From contig WFMW01000070.1 of NCBI GenBank assembly GCA_015488885.1, positions 28,427 through 92,426 of the forward strand: a stretch of 64,000 nucleotides of DNA, given 5' to 3'. The notes under the pieces were generated by a model that was given only the letters and a program-made list of their open reading frames with translations, was not told where the DNA came from and searched no databases. The position numbers and the translations under genes are program-made. The DNA comes from Gammaproteobacteria bacterium. GTDB lineage: Bacteria; Pseudomonadota; Gammaproteobacteria; SZUA-229. This document shows positions 58,577-64,000 of this stretch, in pieces (position 1 is the stretch's first letter; each line of letters starts with the position of its first letter).

Positions 58577-61480
58577 ATGGAAATATTTAAACCAATAATG
58601 CTGTCCAGGCATTCGCTGGCCGTGCCTGCAATACTGGGTTGCCTTGCATTGTCTGCCTGTGGCGGTGGTGGCTCAGGTAATCCAGCTGCTGCACAGGCGG
58701 CAACAGCTGGAACGCTGGCAGACCGAAGTTCTTCTGATACACAGTCTGGAGATAACAGTTCAAAACACCGTTCGAATAACCATGCTTTTAGTATCGAAGA
58801 AGCCAAATGGGATCATGAGAAACATCGTCTCACTGTCAAAGGGAAGGGCAGTAACGATAGAACCGTCACCGTAAGCAATGCTGATACGGGTTCTGTAGTG
58901 GGTAAAGATACGGTGAATGATGATAAATGGAAAGTCAGAGAACGCAATCCTGATTCCATACCGTGTCGGGTTCGAGCCGTACAGGCAGATGGTCAGTCAG
59001 CGGATAAAACCGTTAAAGATGCACCCTCAAACTGTGATGACGGCAATGGTCAACCACCTGCAACAGGTAACCAGGCACCCGTATTAGCCCCCATAGGCAA
59101 TAAGTCTGTGGTTAAGGGTAATAACCTGACTTTTACTGTTAGTGCAACCGATGATGGCCAGCCTGATGGAATATTAACGCTTACTGCCAGTCAATTACCG
59201 TCAGGTGCAAGTTTTACCGATAATGGTAATGGCAGTGGCACCTTTAACTGGAATAATGCCAGCCCTGCAGGCACTGTGCAGATAACTTTTACGGCTAGTG
59301 ATGGTGTACTGAGTAATTCCTCAACCATTACTATTACGGTGACGACATCGACAACACCTCCACCCACAACCGGTGGTACAAAATCCATTAATTCCACCAG
59401 TCAGAGTGGTATGCTGAAATTAAACTCCGTGAGTGAACTGCCACAGACCGGGCTGAGTGGTTATTCGATTTTCGCGATTAATGATCTGGGTATGCATTGT
59501 GGTGACTTTGATACGCGGGTATCCAGTATTCTGCCGCCATTTAATATTCTTCACGCACAGGTTATTAGCCGAGGCGCTACACCTAAAATTCTTTCCCGTG
59601 CATCGGGAACCAGCGTGAGTTATTCTGCTGCTTCAAACCCGCTTGATCCCATTCTTCTGGGTAAGAGCCCATCCGGGTTACCGTTACGTTTGAGCGTTAC
59701 CAACGGTAAGGTGTTTAAAACCAATTTCTGGGATACTGCCAGTGGTTCAACAGAGTCGATTGCCTTAAAAGCCTATCGTCCATTTTATCCACCGGGAATA
59801 CTCGATGCATTTGCCCCCGTTCCTGACCAGGGATTGCCGATGCCCAATGTTGAACGCCTGTATCTTGGCGATGGTACGCTTACGGCAGATCAGGCCTTTA
59901 TGCCGGGGGTAGTTGCGCCTTATATGACGAATGATGCAGAGGACTTTAAAGGTTATGTGACCAATCTGCCTTTCTTTATCAACTTCCCGTTTGGTTACAC
60001 ATCCAGCAAAGTGAACTGGTATGAAGCAGTAGGTGTTTCTGCCACTGCCTTTGATGATGCGGGTCGGGAAAATCCTTATCCATTATTCCGTGTACAGGCA
60101 AAAGATGCCGGTGGCACAGTACTGGCTTCTGTTGATACGGTCGCACCGATTTCAGGTGAAGCTAACTGTCAGGGCTGTCATGGTGCACCGGTTGATGGTG
60201 GTAATGGCGCTGCAACGCGTAATATGACTAATCTGGCAACCACACTGGATGACCCGAAACTGGGTCAGGTGCCATTGGTGGTAAGCAAGGAGTATGCATC
60301 TGATATCAACATATTAAGACTGCATGACCAGAAGCACGGGACGTTTCTGGAAAATTCAACCCCGGTTGTGTGTCAAACCTGTCACTACACACCGGCACTG
60401 GATCTGGCTCAGGTTGGACCACGTGGGCCGGAAAACGATACCTCACCAGGTAACCCTTCCAACGGACGTGATCAGGTGAAAAATAAATCCATGTCAAATG
60501 TCATGCACAGCCATCATGCCACGGTTACTGATGCCAATGGCAAAGCTTTATTCCCGGCAATGCCACCACCGATTGATGCCAATGGCAAACCGCGTGATCC
60601 TGTGCTGGCGAGTAAAATTGTTAACGAAACCTGTTATCAGTGTCACCCTGGACGGCGTACCAGTTGTTTACGTGGTGCCATGGGAAGTTCGGGTATCGTC
60701 TGTCAGGACTGTCACGGTGATATGGCTGAAGTGGGGAATGATTTCACGCGTAATGTGAGTGCCTCTAACCCCGGTGCTTTTGAACTGGCTTCTGACTTCT
60801 ACACAAACCCGGCTACACCACGTGTACCCTGGGCGAATGTACCAACCTGTGGATCCTGTCATACCGGTGATGCCATGAACAATATGCATAGCAATACCAG
60901 AACAGTTGGTTCGTCTGACGGTATTCGTTTATTGCAGGCATGGTTAAAAGGTGATCCAAAAGCAACCCCGATTGTACCAACCAATAAACGCTTTGCTGAA
61001 CCTGCCGTTGCTGCAACCGGTAATCCACAGCTGTATCGGGTAAGTACCGGCCATGGCGGTGTACAATGTGAATCGTGTCATGGTGCTACGCATGCGATCT
61101 GGCCAAATGGTAACCCGAATGCAAATGATAATGTTGCAGCCAATCAGCTGCAGGGTCATGCCGGGGTAATCAGTGAATGTAGTACCTGTCATACTGGTGA
61201 TCTGGGTATCAATCTTGATGGTCCACATGGGATACATCCGGTTGGTACAGCCGGTGCCCGGTTTGCCGATGGTGGTCACGATGACCTTGCTGAGCGTAAT
61301 CCGAATGCCTGTCGAGCCTGTCATGGGCAGAATGGGCAGGGTACTGATCTTTCCGTTATGCACGTTGATCGGGTGCTCAAATGTGATAAATCAACAGCAT
61401 TTTGTCCAAACGGTAACAGTGTCCTGTTCCCGAAAGGCCATCAGGTTACCTGTTCTGATTGTCATAGTAACAAGCTGTAA
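58577..61480 (+). CDS. Nine-heme c-type cytochrome lipoprotein with Ig-like domain
   Basis: A 967-residue exported protein. The signal ends in the lipobox LSAC (Cys28), followed by CGGGGSG and a low-complexity stretch, so it is anchored in an outer or inner membrane leaflet. Residues 60-150 look beta-rich; residues about 167-256 form a putative Ig domain (VLAPIGNKSVVKGNNLTF), then a T/P linker. The segment NDLGMHCGDFDTRVSS begins the main body. Nine CxxCH heme sites lie at C531, C599, C686, C709, C758, C831, C868, C912 and C959. The histidine-rich sequence between them could supply distal ligands. No catalytic signature for nitrite or other reductases is seen. An extracellular or periplasmic electron-transfer role is inferred. 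Confidence 0.88.
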   Translation: MEIFKPIMLSRHSLAVPAILGCLALSACGGGGSGNPAAAQAATAGTLADRSSSDTQSGDNSSKHRSNNHAFSIEEAKWDHEKHRLTVKGKGSNDRTVTVSNADTGSVVGKDTVNDDKWKVRERNPDSIPCRVRAVQADGQSADKTVKDAPSNCDDGNGQPPATGNQAPVLAPIGNKSVVKGNNLTFTVSATDDGQPDGILTLTASQLPSGASFTDNGNGSGTFNWNNASPAGTVQITFTASDGVLSNSSTITITVTTSTTPPPTTGGTKSINSTSQSGMLKLNSVSELPQTGLSGYSIFAINDLGMHCGDFDTRVSSILPPFNILHAQVISRGATPKILSRASGTSVSYSAASNPLDPILLGKSPSGLPLRLSVTNGKVFKTNFWDTASGSTESIALKAYRPFYPPGILDAFAPVPDQGLPMPNVERLYLGDGTLTADQAFMPGVVAPYMTNDAEDFKGYVTNLPFFINFPFGYTSSKVNWYEAVGVSATAFDDAGRENPYPLFRVQAKDAGGTVLASVDTVAPISGEANCQGCHGAPVDGGNGAATRNMTNLATTLDDPKLGQVPLVVSKEYASDINILRLHDQKHGTFLENSTPVVCQTCHYTPALDLAQVGPRGPENDTSPGNPSNGRDQVKNKSMSNVMHSHHATVTDANGKALFPAMPPPIDANGKPRDPVLASKIVNETCYQCHPGRRTSCLRGAMGSSGIVCQDCHGDMAEVGNDFTRNVSASNPGAFELASDFYTNPATPRVPWANVPTCGSCHTGDAMNNMHSNTRTVGSSDGIRLLQAWLKGDPKATPIVPTNKRFAEPAVAATGNPQLYRVSTGHGGVQCESCHGATHAIWPNGNPNANDNVAANQLQGHAGVISECSTCHTGDLGINLDGPHGIHPVGTAGARFADGGHDDLAERNPNACRACHGQNGQGTDLSVMHVDRVLKCDKSTAFCPNGNSVLFPKGHQVTCSDCHSNKL

Positions 61481-61486
61481 AACTAT

Positions 61487-61520
61487 TAGCCGGGATATTT
61501 TTTATAAAATATCCCGGCTA
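61487..61520. repeat. Perfect 15-bp inverted repeat just after the cytochrome gene
   Basis: TAGCCGGGATATTTT and AAAATATCCCGGCTA with loop TTAT start seven bases after the stop. The arms share the G-GATATTT core of the hairpin at 58384. It probably stabilises or terminates the cytochrome mRNA. Confidence 0.75.
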
Positions 61521-61562
61521 TAGAAAGAAAGTTAATAGTGATATTTTTTTATGATAAAGAAT

Positions 61563-61596
61563 GCCACAGGCTATTAACCTGGTCTGTGGCTTTTTT
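61563..61596 (+). terminator. Rho-independent terminator of the cytochrome gene
   Basis: GCCACAG (61563-61569) and CTGTGGC (61584-61590) form the stem, directly followed by T6 (61591-61596). The position, 83 bases after the cytochrome stop, and the T-run make this the main transcription stop before the convergent moaA. Confidence 0.8.
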
Positions 61597-61664
61597 ATAT
61601 TTTCTGGCTATTTTTTATTCCTGTGTTACTGAAAAGATAGAGCAATAATGATAGAACGATAAGA

Positions 61665-62672
61665 TCAGCCTCCCGTCATACTCATTAAGCGTACAACCTG
61701 ATGAGATTTATGGTTGAACTCATGTTTTTCAGGTTTTTGACCAATGGCATGGATAATGACGGTTTTTAATTCATTATGACTGATGCCATCACGTAATAAT
61801 GGGCGCAATGCCACTTTATCATCCTGGCCTAAACATAAATAAAGTGTGCCATCGACAGACAGGCGTACCCGATTACAGGTTTCGCAAAAATGTTGTGAGA
61901 TAGGTGTGATAAAACCAATGCGAAGTCCGGTATTTCTGATCTGTACATATCTGGCCGGGCCACCACCGGGCATAACACCCGGAATAAGCGGGTAGTGTTT
62001 TGCCAGCTGTTGTTTAACCGACTGTAAATTCATGTAATGTTTACCGGCTTCGTCACCGGTGCTGCCCATTGGCATGGTTTCGATAAAGCGTAAGGTGAAA
62101 TCATGTTCTAAACAGAATTCTACCATTTCCTCAAATTCATCATCATTAATGCCCTTCATGGCCACCATATTTATTTTGATAGGGGAAAAACCGGCTGCTT
62201 TTGCAGTCATCAAACCATCCAGTACAGGTTGCAATAACCCACCGGTAATCTTGCTGAATGTTTCCGGTTTTAAAGTATCGAGGCTAACATTAATTCTTGA
62301 TATACCGGCCTGATGCAATGCAATAGATTGTTTAGCGAGTAAAACAGCGTTGGTACTGAGGGATAAATCATCCAGACCGGGCAGGGTGGTCAACCGAGTA
62401 GCCAGTTCACTGATGTTTTTTCTGACCAGCGGTTCACCACCGGTCAGGCGCACACGGGCAACACCCAGTTCGGTAAATGCTTTAATGACTTTTTCAATTT
62501 CATCAAAAGTAAGCCAGCTTTCTTTATCTTCAAAGTCCTTAAAACCACTGGGCATACAGTAAAAACAACGCAGATTACATTTGTCCGTGACTGACAGACG
62601 CAGGTATTCAATATGCCGACCATACGGATCGATAAGCATGGGTTGGTGGCTTTGGGTATTCTGCTTCATCAA
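61665..62672 (-). CDS. moaA: GTP 3',8-cyclase MoaA
   Basis: Radical-SAM enzyme for the first step of molybdenum cofactor synthesis, 335 residues. The first cluster motif is DKCNLRCFYCMPSG (CxxxCxxC), followed by RLTGGEPLVRKN; the second, GTP-binding cluster has CETCNRVRLSVDG and a third cysteine in LCLGQD. It ends in the double glycine required for activity (MSMTGG). It lies 53 bases after the NapF-like gene on the same strand, so Mo-cofactor supply for a neighbouring enzyme is plausible. Confidence 0.96.
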   Translation of the reverse strand: MMKQNTQSHQPMLIDPYGRHIEYLRLSVTDKCNLRCFYCMPSGFKDFEDKESWLTFDEIEKVIKAFTELGVARVRLTGGEPLVRKNISELATRLTTLPGLDDLSLSTNAVLLAKQSIALHQAGISRINVSLDTLKPETFSKITGGLLQPVLDGLMTAKAAGFSPIKINMVAMKGINDDEFEEMVEFCLEHDFTLRFIETMPMGSTGDEAGKHYMNLQSVKQQLAKHYPLIPGVMPGGGPARYVQIRNTGLRIGFITPISQHFCETCNRVRLSVDGTLYLCLGQDDKVALRPLLRDGISHNELKTVIIHAIGQKPEKHEFNHKSHQVVRLMSMTGG

Positions 62673-62725
62673 TATATCCTCTGTAGTCTATATCACTGTC
62701 ATTATATTCAGCATGGTTCGCTTTA

Positions 62726-63364
62726 TTATAATGATGAAATCAAAATCGCCTTTGGTTCAGCTATACAGCTTTCCCGGCACATACCGCAACCATTACATTG
62801 CAGTTGATTAATAACTGGTTTATAGCTGTCTATGATAAAAGCATCAGGGATGGGGCAGCTGTTAAAACAGGCACCGCATTCAGGTCCATTGTATGGCAGG
62901 CAGTTTTGTTTATTAATGATAGCCCTGGCCAGTTCAGGCATTAATCTTGGGCTATCCTGGGTGTTATCAGTTGTTATGTTGGTCGTATCGGCCTCAGCGT
63001 CATCTGTGAGTTCTTCTACAGGGTGGGGGAAACACAGGGCATCGGCTTTACAGGCATTGACACAGGGCCAGTCTTCGCAAAGATGGCAGCCTTTATTTAG
63101 AAGATTCAGGGCGGGGGTGCCGACAAACTTTGCCCCTAATTTTGCCGGTAAGCTGAATATTACCTGATGTGGGCAGGCTTCAATACAATCTCTGCAACGG
63201 GTACAGGCGAGAATAAATGCCAGTTCATTAAGCGCAAAAGGTGGACGTATCCAGCGTGTGGCCTGTCTGGTTACGCTGGCGTCAACGGCTTTAACAACCG
63301 TTTTTCCGCTTTTGCTTAAAGCTGATCTGAAAAAGTTTCTTCTGTCCATGGATTTTGAATTCAT
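62726..63364 (-). CDS. NapF/NapG-like 4Fe-4S ferredoxin
   Basis: Cytoplasmic or exported iron-sulfur protein of 212 residues. Four cysteine clusters fit 4Fe-4S sites: CTRCRDCIEACPHQVI, CHLCEDWPCVNACKADAL, CGACFNSCPIPDAF and CNGCGMCRESCIAEP. The N terminus has a twin-arginine-like DRRNFFRSAL, so Tat export (NapG-like) or retention (NapF-like) both remain possible. It starts five bases after the upstream membrane protein gene. NapF proteins help mature periplasmic nitrate reductase; no napA is in the window. Confidence 0.8.
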   Translation of the reverse strand: MNSKSMDRRNFFRSALSKSGKTVVKAVDASVTRQATRWIRPPFALNELAFILACTRCRDCIEACPHQVIFSLPAKLGAKFVGTPALNLLNKGCHLCEDWPCVNACKADALCFPHPVEELTDDAEADTTNITTDNTQDSPRLMPELARAIINKQNCLPYNGPECGACFNSCPIPDAFIIDSYKPVINQLQCNGCGMCRESCIAEPKAILISSL

Positions 63365-63368
63365 GACA

Positions 63369-64000
63369 TCACATCCGCATAACCATTGGTTGCATCAAAA
63401 GCCATAAATGGAAACATGACATGATTGCGGCAAATAATGCTATCGGTAGCATTGCCCATAGACTGATGGATTGCTTTTTTAAAGGCCGAAACCGATAACG
63501 GATAATCTGCACCGCAAGCAGAAAACCCGCAACAATCAGACCGGCCTGAATAGCATGTAAGGTGGCAGGTGAAATCATCATGCTGATCATGCGCTGATGC
63601 ATTTCTGCCATGCCGACAGGCTGTGTGTTGGTGCCAAAAGGATTAAGTATAACTGCACCCACACCGCTGCTTTCACGTACCAGATGGGTGAGATTATGGG
63701 CGACATGATAGGCAAAAGCCAGTGGCAGGGTAACAAAGGCAAGGCTGGCAAATAAACGTTGATAGGAAATATCAGCACGGCTGATAGCCTGGGTGAATTT
63801 AACGGCTAATGCATAAAAGCTGATGACAGCAAGCATGCAGATCAGCAGGCCGATAGTAAAACTCCACAATAATTGCCCGGAATCGCCGATAAGCTGTGCC
63901 AGATACCTGATATCACGTTCCCAAAATGGCATCATGGTAATGCCATGAAAACCGGTTAACGCTAGCAGTCCCAGCATAAACCAGGCTTCATCCCAATGAG
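63369..64000 (-). CDS. Multi-helix membrane protein, C-terminal part (possible polyferredoxin partner)
   Basis: The frame is open to the right edge (HWDEAWFMLGLLAL reads in from outside), so the 5' end is missing. About 210 residues are seen, with at least five hydrophobic helices and histidines on helix faces (FHGITMMPFW, YHVAHNLTHLVRE, EMHQRM). Such patterns suit membrane heme or quinol proteins; NapH-like polyferredoxin is possible, but no ferredoxin motif is in the visible part and the protein ends in LMQPMVMRM. Coupled to the NapF-like gene by a 4-base gap. Confidence 0.5.
   Translation of the reverse strand, partial: HWDEAWFMLGLLALTGFHGITMMPFWERDIRYLAQLIGDSGQLLWSFTIGLLICMLAVISFYALAVKFTQAISRADISYQRLFASLAFVTLPLAFAYHVAHNLTHLVRESSGVGAVILNPFGTNTQPVGMAEMHQRMISMMISPATLHAIQAGLIVAGFLLAVQIIRYRFRPLKKQSISLWAMLPIALFAAIMSCFHLWLLMQPMVMRM

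Overview
The window is a gene-dense chromosomal segment of a non-enteric gammaproteobacterium with moderate G+C content (judged by eye). The evidence is the gene content and order: smpB/ratA/rnfH/bamE/fur, clpS-clpA-infA, and above all cysE-iscR-isc-rlmN-pilF-rodZ-hisS-yfgM-bamB-der, a block laid out as in Pseudomonas-type gammaproteobacteria. I cannot name a genus from sequence alone. No phage, insertion sequence with transposase or CRISPR array is present. The mobile DNA I can support is a small palindromic MITE-like element (13371-13523, with 13-bp inverted ends and an 8-bp target duplication) and a diverged relative at about 28717-28895.

Layout. 1-2347: metal-efflux module (C-terminal part of an HME-type RND pump, a P-II-like small protein, a short CDF transporter). 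2626-2712: tRNA-Leu(CAG) with its promoter, minus strand. 2972-13307: rnr, rlmB, a COG4255-like protein, recJ, pyrD, a small membrane protein and a membrane GGDEF/EAL protein. 13526-18258: purB, fumC, mltD. 18445-23453: rnhA-dnaQ, smpB, a sodium-dependent transporter, ratA-rnfH, bamE, fur. 23501-30109: relA, clpS-clpA, infA, an M23 peptidase. 30206-33128: an aminotransferase, a DUF2797 protein, cysE. 33297-39819: an Isc iron-sulfur operon behind an IscR-type promoter. 39906-47881: rlmN-pilF-rodZ-hisS-yfgM-bamB-der. 48016-50302: a porin-like protein and a Sel1-repeat protein. 50393-55996: a DinG/YoaA helicase, tsaB, prfB (with programmed frameshift), lysS. 56107-58322: adk, a Nudix hydrolase and PPK2. 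58577-61480: a large nine-heme lipoprotein cytochrome with an Ig-like domain. 61665-64000: moaA, a NapF-like ferredoxin and the end of a membrane protein, all on the minus strand.

How they work together. Most of the window is housekeeping: translation and its quality control, RNA modification, proteolysis, envelope assembly, replication and repair. The most unusual points are these. (1) The Isc block has two adjacent cysteine desulfurases but no iscU, and the same conserved neighbourhood also lacks ndk (between iscX and rlmN) and ispG (between rodZ and hisS). (2) The nine-heme surface cytochrome is bracketed by strong hairpins and faces a minus-strand moaA/NapF-like/membrane-protein group, suggesting a respiratory region that continues beyond the right edge. 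(3) A fresh MITE-like insertion sits exactly at the purB stop codon. (4) RNase R carries its basic tail at the N terminus, and cysE may start at a rare ATT codon.
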